DNA from: Calditrichota bacterium
GTDB lineage: Bacteria > Zhuqueibacterota > JdFR-76 > BMS3Abin05
Assembly: GCA_013151735.1 (NCBI GenBank)
Contig: JAADHR010000049.1
Location: forward strand, 1 to 58,431
Length of the DNA stretch: 58,431 nt
Reading direction: 5' to 3'
Position 1 is the stretch's first letter; each line of letters opens with the position of its first letter. The notes beneath the pieces were generated by a model. The model was not told where the DNA came from and did no database searches. It saw only the letters and a program-made list of their open reading frames with translations. The position numbers and the translations under genes were made by a program. Positions 33,041 to 41,691 of the stretch are shown here, one piece after another.

Positions 33041-35215
33041 GTGTACGAAGGGTTAACCGAAGAACAGATTGTTGAATTGATTGCAGAAGAACTGCGGGTT
33101 CTCCCGGTTCAGGTTAAAAACACCGTGGAATTGTTGGACGACGGCAACACCGTGCCGTTTATTGCGCGGTACCGAAAAGAGGTCACGGGTAAGCTGGATG
33201 AAGAGCAAATCCGGGACATTCAGATGCGGGTGAATTATTTTCGTATTTTGGAGGAGCGAAAGCAGACGGTTCTAAAAACGATCGACGAACAGGGCAAGCT
33301 TACCCCGGAACTCCGGGAGAAAATCGTCCGTTCGCGAAAATTGCAGGAAGTGGAAGACCTTTATCTGCCCTACAAACCAAAGCGAAAAACCCGCGCCACA
33401 ATGGCCAGAGCGAAGGGATTGGAACCGCTTGCCCAACTTATTTGGGAACAGAAGATTGAGGAAGGTACACCGGAAGAGTATGCCGAGCCGTATGTCAGCG
33501 AGGAAAAAGATGTTCCTTCCGTTGACGAGGCGTTGCAGGGTGCCCGGGATATTGTAGCGGAAATGATTTCGGACAGTGCCGATTTCCGTCAGTTGGTGCG
33601 AAAATTCGTTTTGGATACCGGACTGCTTGTGAGCGAAGGGAAAACCGACGCGCGCGCCGAGTATGAAATGTACGCCGATTACAAGGAGCTTCTCAAGCGC
33701 ATCCGTCCGCACCGGATTCTGGCCATGAACCGCGGGGAAAAAGAAGGAAAACTCCGGGTCAAAATTGAGGTGGAGGACGACTCCGTTTTGCGAAAATTGG
33801 AGCTTATGATTGTTCGAAACCCACAGTCTGTTTTTGTCGAACACCTGCGTACGGCCGTTACCGATGCCTACTACCGGCTGATTTTTCCGGCAATTGAGCG
33901 GGAAGTCCGGAGTCTTCTCACCGAAAAGGCGGAGGACCATGCCATTCAGGTGTTTGCCAAAAATCTTCGCAATCTGCTCATGCAGCCGCCCATCGCAGGG
34001 AAAATCATTATGGGCATTGATCCCGGCTACCGCACCGGCTGCAAAGTGGCCGTGATTGATGAAACCGGTAAATACCTGGAGGGAAACACCATTTTCCCGC
34101 ACCCGCCCCAAAATCAATGGGACAAGGCGAAGGGCATTCTATTGGACTTAATTAACAAGCACTATGTGGACGTCATTGCGATCGGCAACGGCACCGCTTC
34201 CCGTGAAACCGAGCAGCTGGTGGCCGAGCTCATTCAAGAAAAGGTTCCGGACGTGCGGTACGTCATTGTGAGCGAAGCCGGAGCGTCCGTGTATTCTGCT
34301 TCTCCGCTGGCTCGGAAGGAATTTCCCGATTTGGAAGCCAGCATGCGGGGCAATATTTCCATTGCCCGCCGCCTTTTGGATCCCTTGGCGGAACTGGTGA
34401 AAATTGATCCCAAGTCCATTGGGGTAGGATTGTATCAGCACGATGTAAATCAAAAAAAATTGGCCGATTCCCTGCAAACCGTGGTGGAATCGGTGGTGAA
34501 TTATGTGGGGGTGGATGTGAATACGGCTTCCCCGGCCCTGCTCAAATATGTTTCCGGGCTGAACGGCAAGCTGGCGGAAACTATTGTCGCCCATCGTGAT
34601 ACACATGGGGCGTTTAAAAATCGCCAGGACTTGTTGGACGTGAAGGGAATGGGGGCCAAGAGTTTTGAGCAGAGCGCCGGATTTTTGAGAATCCGGGGGG
34701 GAAACAATTGGCTGGACAATACGGCCATTCACCCGGAGTCTTACGAATCGACTCAAAAGCTTCTGAATGTGCTGGGTTTGGATTGGGAAGTGGTGCGCGC
34801 AAACGGCCAGATTGTACGCCGAAAAATTGAAGAAAAGAATCTGGCCTTCGAGGAGTTGGCCGCAAAAATCGGTGTGGGTGAATATACGCTGATGGACATT
34901 CTGGAGAATCTGGAAAAGCCGGGACGTGATCCGCGAACGGAAGTCCCTCCGCCCATCTTCCGCAGTGACGTGCTGAAAATGGAGGATTTAAAGGAAGGAA
35001 TGATTTTGAAGGGGACAGTGCGAAATGTGGTGGATTTTGGAGCCTTTGTAGACATCGGTGTCAAGCAGGATGGCCTGGTGCACCGGAGCGAAATGGGACG
35101 CCGCGTTAAAGATCCCATGGACGTTCTTTCCGTGGGGGACGTCATCGATGTGCGGGTCCTGAAAGTGGACCTGGAACGACAACGCGTGGCATTGAGCTTG
35201 AATCTGGAAGGGTAA
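33041..35215 (+). CDS. tex: Tex-family S1 RNA-binding transcription accessory protein
   Basis: 724 residues from GTG 33041, which has GGAG at 33031-33034; the open frame reaches back to 32906 but the family begins at the LTEEQIVELIAEELRV region, so the extension is not credible. Domains: N-terminal helical Tex domain (NTVPFIARYRKEVTGKLDEEQIRDI), YqgF/RuvC-like nuclease fold (IMGIDPGYRTGCKVAVID), helix-hairpin-helix pair (NTASPALLKYVSGLNGKLAETIVAHR, then DLLDVKGMGAKSFEQSAGFLRI) and a C-terminal S1 domain (LKEGMILKGTVRNVVDFGAFVDIG). Tex is a conserved nucleic-acid binding factor linked to transcription and stress. The size is normal for the family. Confidence 0.93.
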   Translation: MYEGLTEEQIVELIAEELRVLPVQVKNTVELLDDGNTVPFIARYRKEVTGKLDEEQIRDIQMRVNYFRILEERKQTVLKTIDEQGKLTPELREKIVRSRKLQEVEDLYLPYKPKRKTRATMARAKGLEPLAQLIWEQKIEEGTPEEYAEPYVSEEKDVPSVDEALQGARDIVAEMISDSADFRQLVRKFVLDTGLLVSEGKTDARAEYEMYADYKELLKRIRPHRILAMNRGEKEGKLRVKIEVEDDSVLRKLELMIVRNPQSVFVEHLRTAVTDAYYRLIFPAIEREVRSLLTEKAEDHAIQVFAKNLRNLLMQPPIAGKIIMGIDPGYRTGCKVAVIDETGKYLEGNTIFPHPPQNQWDKAKGILLDLINKHYVDVIAIGNGTASRETEQLVAELIQEKVPDVRYVIVSEAGASVYSASPLARKEFPDLEASMRGNISIARRLLDPLAELVKIDPKSIGVGLYQHDVNQKKLADSLQTVVESVVNYVGVDVNTASPALLKYVSGLNGKLAETIVAHRDTHGAFKNRQDLLDVKGMGAKSFEQSAGFLRIRGGNNWLDNTAIHPESYESTQKLLNVLGLDWEVVRANGQIVRRKIEEKNLAFEELAAKIGVGEYTLMDILENLEKPGRDPRTEVPPPIFRSDVLKMEDLKEGMILKGTVRNVVDFGAFVDIGVKQDGLVHRSEMGRRVKDPMDVLSVGDVIDVRVLKVDLERQRVALSLNLEG

Positions 35216-35423
35216 GATCAACCGGCGTTGGAATTGACGGAATGGTGCAGAGGAGTTCCTTTTTTAACGAGGGTTGCAGCTTTAAGCCGGAATATCGGGA
35301 AATAAAAAAACAAAATTATTTTCTTGTTTTAATAACTATGAAACGTTGGAATGTATTTCGGAGTTTAAAAAATCGGTTGGGCTGTTATCCAATAAAAAAG
35401 AAGAAAAGATAAGGAAAGAAAAA

Positions 35424-35633
35424 ATGGATGAGGACATCGACGGCTATTATTTGGATGACGGAACAAAAATTGATCCCAATTTAATTCCCAAACCGGGATT
35501 GTGTTTGACGTGTAAAAAAGACGATGATCCCGCCGAAGAGATCCTGTGTACGCTCACGCGAATCGATGAACGGGATGACTCGGAGTTTGTCTGCTACAGC
35601 TACGAGCCCAAATCCAAACAGGGCTTTGCGTGA
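35424..35633 (+). CDS. Small acidic protein with four cysteines
   Basis: 69 residues from ATG 35424, with AAGGAAAG upstream; the in-frame extension to 35346 has no ribosome binding site. It begins MDEDIDGYYLDDGTKIDPNLIP and has Cys residues in PGLCLTCKKDDDPAEEILCTLTRIDERDD and EFVCYSYEP. The spacing CxxC-x(14)-C-x(13)-C suggests a small zinc or iron site. I do not recognise a named family. It is followed by a terminator at 35688. Confidence 0.68.
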   Translation: MDEDIDGYYLDDGTKIDPNLIPKPGLCLTCKKDDDPAEEILCTLTRIDERDDSEFVCYSYEPKSKQGFA

Positions 35634-35687
35634 GATTTTCAGGAAGGCTTTTTGATTCACAATGAAAGAATAAAGCGAGTGCATGGT

Positions 35688-35716
35688 AATCCTCCAAAAA
35701 AGGCGGGGGGATTTTT
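35688..35716 (+). terminator. Rho-independent terminator
   Basis: AATCCTCC pairs with GGGGGATT (8 bp with one T-G) and is followed by TTTTT. It lies between the small Cys protein and the YfdX gene. Confidence 0.7.
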
Positions 35717-35749
35717 TCATCCGAAACGAAAACAAGAAAGGAGGGCACG

Positions 35750-36730
35750 ATGAAACGAAGGCGCAGTTTTCATTGGAATCAATCGGGAATAGCAGCAGGT
35801 GTAGTCGCCGTGTTCCTGCTGGCGGCAGTGGCAGGATGTGGACATAAAGCATCAGAAAGCAAACAGGCAGCCATTCCGGGTTCAAAACAACGGATAGCTG
35901 AGCTTAAATCAAAAAGACAAGAGGCCCTTCTAAAAGTCACCGGTATTTCCCGAGACACCCTGAAGGCGAAAATCTATGCAGAGAAGAAAAAACAACAACA
36001 GGCCGGGAAGAAAAAACATGTTCAAGAAGCCTTACAAAGCATTCAGGAAACGGAGAATGCCATTGATCTGATCAAAAAAGGAAAAACCCAGGCGGCTATG
36101 GATACGCTGGCCAAAACGGTGGGTAAACTGGAATTACTGCTTACCCGGTATCCCAGTGACAGCTTGATTTTGGCCGACAGTTATGAGCAAACCATCAATC
36201 TCGCAACCAATTTAAAAAGCGCCAAATGGGCACACGAACAGGTGAAAAAGTGGGTGGCTCAGGATGAGCTTCAAAATGCCCGCCGTCTTCTGGATAATAT
36301 GGTCAGCGAAATTCGTATAACATCGGTTTATCTGCCCATAAAAACGTATCCGGCTGCGATTAAGAAAGCCGCGAAATTATTGGACGAAGGAAAAACCAAG
36401 GACGCACAGGCGGTGTTGGAGGAGGCTTTAACCACACTGGTGATTGAGGAACGATCGATCCCCATTCCCATAATCAGTGCCATTGCGCTAACGGATGCCG
36501 CTTCAGTGATGGCGGATTCTTCCAAAGACAAGGCAGTGGAATTGCTGAAGAATGCGCGCGTGCAGTTGGAATTGGCTAAAGAATTGGGCTATCATCCTCA
36601 CGATAAAATTTATAAGGTGCTGGACAAAGAAATTAAATCCCTGATGTCCAGTCTGAAAAAAGGTAAAAAAACAAAAGGTGTTTTTCAAGATCTCCACAAG
36701 AAGTTAAGAAAATTTAAAGAGAAATTTTAA
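35750..36730 (+). CDS. YfdX family lipoprotein
   Basis: 326 residues. A lipoprotein signal ends at AAVAGC with Cys30 as the lipid site. The rest resembles YfdX: EALQSIQETENAIDLIKKGKTQAAMDTLAKTVGKLELLLTRYP, then ARRLLDNMVSEIRITSVYLPIKTYPAAIKKAAKLLDEGKTKDAQAVLEEALTTLVIEERSIPIPII and QLELAKELGYHPHD. YfdX is acid-induced in E. coli and belongs to the oxalate-related yfd locus, but its role is not settled; the family is mostly helical. Here it stands alone with its own terminators on both sides. AAGGAGGG precedes ATG 35750. Confidence 0.85.
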   Translation: MKRRRSFHWNQSGIAAGVVAVFLLAAVAGCGHKASESKQAAIPGSKQRIAELKSKRQEALLKVTGISRDTLKAKIYAEKKKQQQAGKKKHVQEALQSIQETENAIDLIKKGKTQAAMDTLAKTVGKLELLLTRYPSDSLILADSYEQTINLATNLKSAKWAHEQVKKWVAQDELQNARRLLDNMVSEIRITSVYLPIKTYPAAIKKAAKLLDEGKTKDAQAVLEEALTTLVIEERSIPIPIISAIALTDAASVMADSSKDKAVELLKNARVQLELAKELGYHPHDKIYKVLDKEIKSLMSSLKKGKKTKGVFQDLHKKLRKFKEKF

Positions 36731-36812
36731 CGTGTGCCAGATTTTTCAGAAAATGTGAAAAGGTAAAAATTGAACATCCGGGTCTTAAAATGATCCTGCC
36801 TGGTTGTTTTTC

Positions 36813-36842
36813 AATTCCCCCCAATTTGGGGGGAATTTTTTT
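36813..36842 (+). terminator. Rho-independent terminator after yfdX-like gene
   Basis: A perfect 10 bp stem AATTCCCCCC/GGGGGGAATT around AATTT, followed by a T run. Confidence 0.88.
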
Positions 36843-36967
36843 GGAAAAATGGCAGCCAGCCGACCAATTTCCAGAAAATTTTGAGTGGATTATTTCATCC
36901 ATTTCGCTTAATTTATGGTGGGAGTTTTAAAAAATAAGAATAAAAACAATAGAAAAGGATCTTAACG

Positions 36968-37675
36968 ATGCGTGAAATACCCTATGTTCAACCCCAACCC
37001 TTGAGCGCTGTTCAGGAAAATGCCTTGTTGCGTTCCGTTTACAATTGGATGCTGCTGGGATTGTTTATTTCAGGTGCGGTAGCCTACGTCACGGCTCATA
37101 GTGCCGGCCTCCAACAGCTTATTTTTGGCAATTCCATCATGATCTGGGTCTTGCTTCTGGGTGAATTGGGATTGGTTTTTGCTATTTCAGGTGGGATTAG
37201 CCGGATGTCAGCTTCTACGGCCTCCGGGTTGTTTCTCTTGTTCTCATTCATCAACGGTCTTACCCTGTCGTCTATTTTTCTGATTTACACCTCTTCATCC
37301 CTTGCCACCACTTTTTTCATCACAGGATTGACCTTTGGCGCAACCAGCTTTTATGGATACGTAACCAAAACCAATCTTTCTTCGATAGGGAACTATCTGT
37401 TTATGGGGCTTATCGGAATCATTATCGCATCGGTAGTTAATATTTTTATGAGAAATTCAATGTTGGATCTGGTCATTTCTTATGTTGGGATTCTGATATT
37501 TGTCGGGTTAACGGCATACGACACGCAGAAAATTCGCCGTCTGGGGGAAACCGTGCGACAGTCGGATACCGAACAATTTGGAAAAATCGCGATACTTGGA
37601 GCGTTGTCTCTCTATCTGGATTTTGTGAACCTGTTCCTGATGTTTTTGCGAATTTTTGGACGGGGAGAGGAATGA
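36968..37675 (+). CDS. Bax inhibitor-1/YccA family membrane protein
   Basis: A 235-residue protein with seven membrane helices. The signature region SSIGNYLFMGLIGIIIASVVNIFMRNSMLDLVISYVGILIFVGLTAYDTQKIRRL, with the Asp of TAYDTQ, and the ending ALSLYLDFVNLFLMFLRIFG are diagnostic of the BI-1/YccA/YbhL (TMBIM) family, whose bacterial members are thought to leak calcium and to bind the FtsH protease. It begins with PYVQPQPLSAVQENALLRSVYNWM, a normal tip for this group. ATG 36968 follows AAAAGGATC. The gene lies 36 bp before an amino acid permease and may share its transcript. Confidence 0.92.
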   Translation: MREIPYVQPQPLSAVQENALLRSVYNWMLLGLFISGAVAYVTAHSAGLQQLIFGNSIMIWVLLLGELGLVFAISGGISRMSASTASGLFLLFSFINGLTLSSIFLIYTSSSLATTFFITGLTFGATSFYGYVTKTNLSSIGNYLFMGLIGIIIASVVNIFMRNSMLDLVISYVGILIFVGLTAYDTQKIRRLGETVRQSDTEQFGKIAILGALSLYLDFVNLFLMFLRIFGRGEE

Positions 37676-37711
37676 AATCGTCCGTAAAAGCCTTAACAAA
37701 GTGAGGAAGTT

Positions 37712-39028
37712 ATGGTTGCCCAAAAGCAATTAGCCGAAGAGAAATTGGACATCAAGGAATTGATCGCCATGGGTGTGGGCGGAATGGTTGGCGGGGGAAT
37801 CTTTTCTGTTTTGGGACTTTCTGTGGGGATGGCCGGACACGCAGCGCCCATTGCATTTTCTATTGGGGGCATCATTGCCCTTCTCACCGGACATTCGTAC
37901 GCCCGCCTGGGACTGGCTTTTCAGTCTGACGGGGGAAGTTTCACCTACATGGAAAAAAGTGTCAAAAGTGAAAACCTCGCGGCGATTGGCGGCTGGTTGC
38001 TGCTGGTGGGGTACATTGGTACCCTGGCCCTTTATGCCTATACCTTTGGCGTATATGGGGCGGCGATGTCGGGGGCAACGGTTCATACTCTTGCGGTTAA
38101 ACACTTTCTTGAAAGCTTTATATTACTCTTATTTCTCGGAATTAATTTGTACGGAATTAAAGCCGCTGGTCATACGGAGGTGCTGATCGTTTTGATCAAG
38201 GTCACGATTCTGATGTTATTTGCCGGAATTGGGTTATTTTATGTGAAAGGAAACTACCTGCTTCCGGTATTTAACCAAGGCGCAGCGGGTTTGCTCATGG
38301 GATCGGCCTTGATTTTTGTGGCCTATGAGGGATTTGAACTCATTCCAAATGCCGTTCACGAAATGAAAAATCCGGATCGGGACCTACCTCGCAGTATTAT
38401 CCTCTCGATTGTCATTACGATAATCATTTATTTACTGGTTTCTCTGGTGGCCGTTGGAAATCTCACCCCCGAGAAATTAATCCAGTACAAGGAATATGCC
38501 CTGGCTGCGGCGGCCAAACCTTTTTTAGGACAGGCCGGGTTTATCCTGATCGGACTGGGTGCCTTGCTTTCCACGGCATCCGCCATTAACGCGACTCTTT
38601 TTGGCACCGCCCGGTTGGGAATGGTGATGGCACAGGACAGAGCCCTGCCCCGGGCCTTTTCGTTTCGGGAACGAACCAAAGACATCCCGTGGTTGAGTTT
38701 GGTCATTATTACTTTCGTGACTCTCTTTTTTGTGAATATTGCTGATTTAACCCTGATTTCTTCTTTTGCCAGTTCCACATTCTTGCTCATTTTTGTTTTT
38801 ATTAATTTTTCGGCCATCCGGCTTCGAAAAAAAATCAAAATCAATTCTTTGTCACCGCTGCTTGGATTTTTGTTCAGCCTGGCGGCATGGATTGTTCTCA
38901 TCGTTTATATGTGGCAAAAAAGTTTTAAGGGATTAATCTGGATCGGCGGGTTTTACGTTGCCGTGGCATTTGCCGAATTTTTATTTAGTAAAAGAAGCCT
39001 TTTGGCCCGCGCCAGGCACTATTTGTAA
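37712..39028 (+). CDS. APC-family amino acid permease
   Basis: A 438-residue transporter with about twelve membrane helices. The first helix holds GVGGMVGGGIFSVLGLSVG, the unwound Gly-rich binding motif of the APC superfamily, followed by HAAPIAFSIGGIIALLTGHSYARL. A central AYEGFELIPNAVHEMKNPDRDLPRSI loop is typical of amino acid/polyamine members. The C-terminal region (STASAINATLFGTARLGMVMAQDRALP) also matches. GAGGAAG just before the ATG at 37712 is a good ribosome binding site. Cargo cannot be predicted; a peptide or amino acid feeding role fits the nearby peptidase genes. Confidence 0.88.
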   Translation: MVAQKQLAEEKLDIKELIAMGVGGMVGGGIFSVLGLSVGMAGHAAPIAFSIGGIIALLTGHSYARLGLAFQSDGGSFTYMEKSVKSENLAAIGGWLLLVGYIGTLALYAYTFGVYGAAMSGATVHTLAVKHFLESFILLLFLGINLYGIKAAGHTEVLIVLIKVTILMLFAGIGLFYVKGNYLLPVFNQGAAGLLMGSALIFVAYEGFELIPNAVHEMKNPDRDLPRSIILSIVITIIIYLLVSLVAVGNLTPEKLIQYKEYALAAAAKPFLGQAGFILIGLGALLSTASAINATLFGTARLGMVMAQDRALPRAFSFRERTKDIPWLSLVIITFVTLFFVNIADLTLISSFASSTFLLIFVFINFSAIRLRKKIKINSLSPLLGFLFSLAAWIVLIVYMWQKSFKGLIWIGGFYVAVAFAEFLFSKRSLLARARHYL

Positions 39029-39149
39029 TTCGGATTCGGAAAACGGGTAAACAACCTCGTCTGCATTTGGATTCGAAAAAAGCGTGCGCGCCATTTGAGC
39101 CTGCAAATATTTGAACTGGAGTTAATTTGAGAAAAGAGAAAGGAATCGC

Positions 39150-39407
39150 ATGAGTTCCAAAGAAAAAGAAAATGCTAAGTCAGGAAAACGCCGTCATCAT
39201 CGCTCGTTTGGATCGCTTTTCAAATTGTTCTTCGTGTATTTTATTGTCATTCTGGTGGTTTTTGCCTGGCTCGATTACTATATGAGTGAATTTCTGAATC
39301 CCATTCTATTTGTTGTTTTCTCGCTTTTGATTGCTGCCGTGGCCACCTTTGTTCATGTACGCGTGGGCAAAAAGTCGGAAGTGGATGATTTGGCGGAGAA
39401 ACTTTAG
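39150..39407 (+). CDS. Small membrane protein of unknown function
   Basis: 85 residues: a basic start (KEKENAKSGKRRHHRSFG), two membrane helices (about 27-46 and 52-72) and an acidic end. AGAAAGGAATC precedes the ATG at 39150. It lies between the APC permease and the PfkB kinase and could be cotranscribed with the latter. No family recognised. Confidence 0.65.
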   Translation: MSSKEKENAKSGKRRHHRSFGSLFKLFFVYFIVILVVFAWLDYYMSEFLNPILFVVFSLLIAAVATFVHVRVGKKSEVDDLAEKL

Positions 39408-39439
39408 GCTCTCTTTCCTGAATTAAGGAGGACTTATTC

Positions 39440-40366
39440 GTGATTTACACCATTACACTCAATCCGGCCCTGGACCGCACCATCTGGGTCAAAAAAATCA
39501 ACTACGATGATTCCAACCGAATCGAAAAAGAAGAAAAATATGCCGGGGGAAAAGGAATTGATGTGTCTCGGGTTCTGGGGAAATTGGACTGCGTGAACCA
39601 CGCTTTGGGTTTTCTGGGCGGATATACGGGAATGGAGGTGGAGGGACTGCTCCTGCAGGAGGGAATCTACTGTGATTTTACGCCCATTGCCAATGACACC
39701 CGAACGAATATCGTCTTGAATGTTTCCGAGACGGAGCAGCAGATTTTGTTCAGCGCCAGCGGCCCGGAAATCCGGCCGGCTGAGCTCACCGCATTTTTTC
39801 AGAAACTGGAACAACTCCAGACACCCGAAATTGTGGCCATCAGCGGGAGTTTGCCTGAAAAATTGAGTCCGATTATTTACGCCAGGAGCATTGAAATACT
39901 CAAGCGAAAAAACGCCCGCGTACTTTTGGATACGGATGGTGAAAACCTGCGTGTGGGCATTACCGCAAAGCCCGCCCTCATTAAACCCAATATTCACGAA
40001 TTGAGTCGACTGGTCAAGCGGGATTTGACGCGATTCCCGGACATCCTGGCGGCAGCCGAAGAAATCCAGCACGGCGGGATTGACATTGTGCTGGTATCCA
40101 TGGGGGCAGAGGGTATTCTTTTGGTCAACTCCCATGAAAAAATACTGGCCGTTCCTCCACAGGTAACCGTTGTGAACACGGTTGGCGCCGGAGACTCCGC
40201 TGTAGCGGGATTTATTTTTGGCCTGGCAAACGGGTTGTCGCTTCCGGAATCCCTGAAATATGCCGTGGCGGCAGGTACCGCAACAACCCTTCAACCGGGA
40301 ACGGCGTTGGCACAGCGGGAGGATATTGAGGACATCGTACCGAAGGTGAACGTGAAACGTGTCTGA
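39440..40366 (+). CDS. PfkB-family hexose kinase (1-phosphofructokinase type)
   Basis: A 308-residue ribokinase-fold enzyme. It begins MIYTITLNPALDRTIWV with the tight sugar-phosphate binding pattern of LacC/FruK and has YAGGKGIDVSRVLGKL, LIKPNIHELSRL and the ATP site/catalytic base NTVGAGDSAVAGFIFG. It would phosphorylate fructose 1-phosphate, tagatose 6-phosphate or fructose 6-phosphate. The start is GTG 39440, with AAGGAGG 8 bases upstream. No PTS or fructose transporter is adjacent, so fructose-6-phosphate phosphofructokinase activity (PfkB) is also possible. It overlaps the next gene by 8 bases. Confidence 0.88.
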   Translation: MIYTITLNPALDRTIWVKKINYDDSNRIEKEEKYAGGKGIDVSRVLGKLDCVNHALGFLGGYTGMEVEGLLLQEGIYCDFTPIANDTRTNIVLNVSETEQQILFSASGPEIRPAELTAFFQKLEQLQTPEIVAISGSLPEKLSPIIYARSIEILKRKNARVLLDTDGENLRVGITAKPALIKPNIHELSRLVKRDLTRFPDILAAAEEIQHGGIDIVLVSMGAEGILLVNSHEKILAVPPQVTVVNTVGAGDSAVAGFIFGLANGLSLPESLKYAVAAGTATTLQPGTALAQREDIEDIVPKVNVKRV

Positions 40367-41642
40367 TTTGAAACACAGGATGCACGTACCGTCAACCCAT
40401 CTGCGATCCGGTAGAATTATCGACGAGGTAAAGAAAAATCGGGAACGGATTAAGGAACTGGGTCCGGGACTGATTACAGGGGGCGCGGGTGACGACCCTG
40501 CCGGAATTATTACCTACACGGCTGTTGGAGCCAACACCGGTTTTTCTCTGCTCTGGCTTTTACTCCTTTCCACTCCCATGATGATTGTCGTTCAGGATAT
40601 GGCCGCCCGCGTGGCGGTGGTAACCGGAAAAAGCCTCCCGGAAATTGTAAGGGCATTTTATTCCCGGAAGCTATCGGTGCTGATGGTTTTATCGTTAAGC
40701 ATTGCAAATATCATTACAATCGGAGCAGATTTACAGGGCGTGTCTGCGGTACTTTCACTTCTCACGGGAATCAAAGCCCTGAATTTTATGATTCCCATTA
40801 CGGCTTTGATTGCCTATTTTGTAATGTTTAAGACCTATCGAATCGTTAAACGATTTTTTATGGGATTTACATTTATTCTCATTGCTTATATCGTGGCAGC
40901 TGTTTTGGCCAAACCCGTCCTGAAAACCGTTTTGCTGAATACATTTATCCCTCAAATCAAGATTTCAACCGCCTTTGCATTTGCCGCTCTGGGGTTACTG
41001 GGAACCACCATTTCGCCGTACCTCTTGTTCTGGCAGGCCTCCGAGGAAAAGGAAGAGCACAAGTCCGTTGCCCAGGCAAAGGAAGTGGCCTGGGATACGG
41101 CCATCGGGATGATTTATTCCAATCTGATTGCCTTTTGCATTATTTTAATGGGAGCACTTATGTTGCATGGCTCCGGCCATTCACTCAATACGGTCAGGGA
41201 TGCCGCCCTTGCTTTGTTGCCTCTTGGCAAGGAAAATGCCTTTATTCTGTTTACCATTGGAATACTGGCGGCCGGATTTCTGGCCATTCCCGTTCTGGCG
41301 GGTTCCACAGCCTACGCCGTGGCCGATACGTTTGGGTGGCGCGAAGGGCTGGATTACAAGGTCAGCGATGCCAAGGGCTTTTACACCGTCTTTTTTGGTG
41401 CCCTGATTATTGGCGATCTGATTTACATGTCTCCGTTCTCAGCCGTTCAGGCCCTTTACTACAGCCAGATTCTGGATGGAATTATGCTGCCCATTCTGGT
41501 AGGAATTCTCCTGCTCCTGAATAACAATTCGAAAATTATGGGGGATTACAAAAACTCACGATTTAACAATATATTCGGCTGGCTGACATTGATCGTCAGT
41601 TCGGTGTTTATTTTGGCCATGTTTGGCCAGATGCTTTTTTAA
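40359..41642 (+). CDS. Nramp-related divalent metal transporter with altered metal-site motifs
   Basis: 427 residues with about eleven membrane helices. Helix 1 reads GPGLITGGAGDDPAGIITY (DDPAGI at 45-50), where classical Nramp proteins have DPGN; helix 6 reads TTISPYLLFWQ (216-225), where they have the MPH metal-binding site with its key Met. The overall fold signatures are otherwise those of Nramp (LLSTPMMIVVQDMAARVAVVTGKSL). Members with this ISPY variant form a group apart, and their substrate, perhaps magnesium or another hard cation, is uncertain. The GTG start at 40359 lies inside the kinase gene; ATG 40380 is an alternative. Confidence 0.82.
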   Translation: MSDLKHRMHVPSTHLRSGRIIDEVKKNRERIKELGPGLITGGAGDDPAGIITYTAVGANTGFSLLWLLLLSTPMMIVVQDMAARVAVVTGKSLPEIVRAFYSRKLSVLMVLSLSIANIITIGADLQGVSAVLSLLTGIKALNFMIPITALIAYFVMFKTYRIVKRFFMGFTFILIAYIVAAVLAKPVLKTVLLNTFIPQIKISTAFAFAALGLLGTTISPYLLFWQASEEKEEHKSVAQAKEVAWDTAIGMIYSNLIAFCIILMGALMLHGSGHSLNTVRDAALALLPLGKENAFILFTIGILAAGFLAIPVLAGSTAYAVADTFGWREGLDYKVSDAKGFYTVFFGALIIGDLIYMSPFSAVQALYYSQILDGIMLPILVGILLLLNNNSKIMGDYKNSRFNNIFGWLTLIVSSVFILAMFGQMLF

Positions 41643-41646
41643 TATA

Positions 41647-41672
41647 CAGGGGCGATTTGTAAATCGCCCCTG
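41647..41672. repeat. GGGGCGATTT palindrome, REP-like
   Basis: A near-perfect palindrome, GGGGCGATTT/AAATCGCCCC with a 2-base centre (41649-41670), flanked by CA and TG. It lies between the converging transporter and cytochrome genes and has the same design as 56347-56368. It may also act as a two-way terminator. Confidence 0.7.
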
Positions 41673-41691
41673 CACGTTAAAAAGAAGGTAC

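Noticed and set aside
33272-34117. 281-codon minus-strand frame within tex
   Set aside because: Antisense to well conserved Tex domains, no recognisable product.
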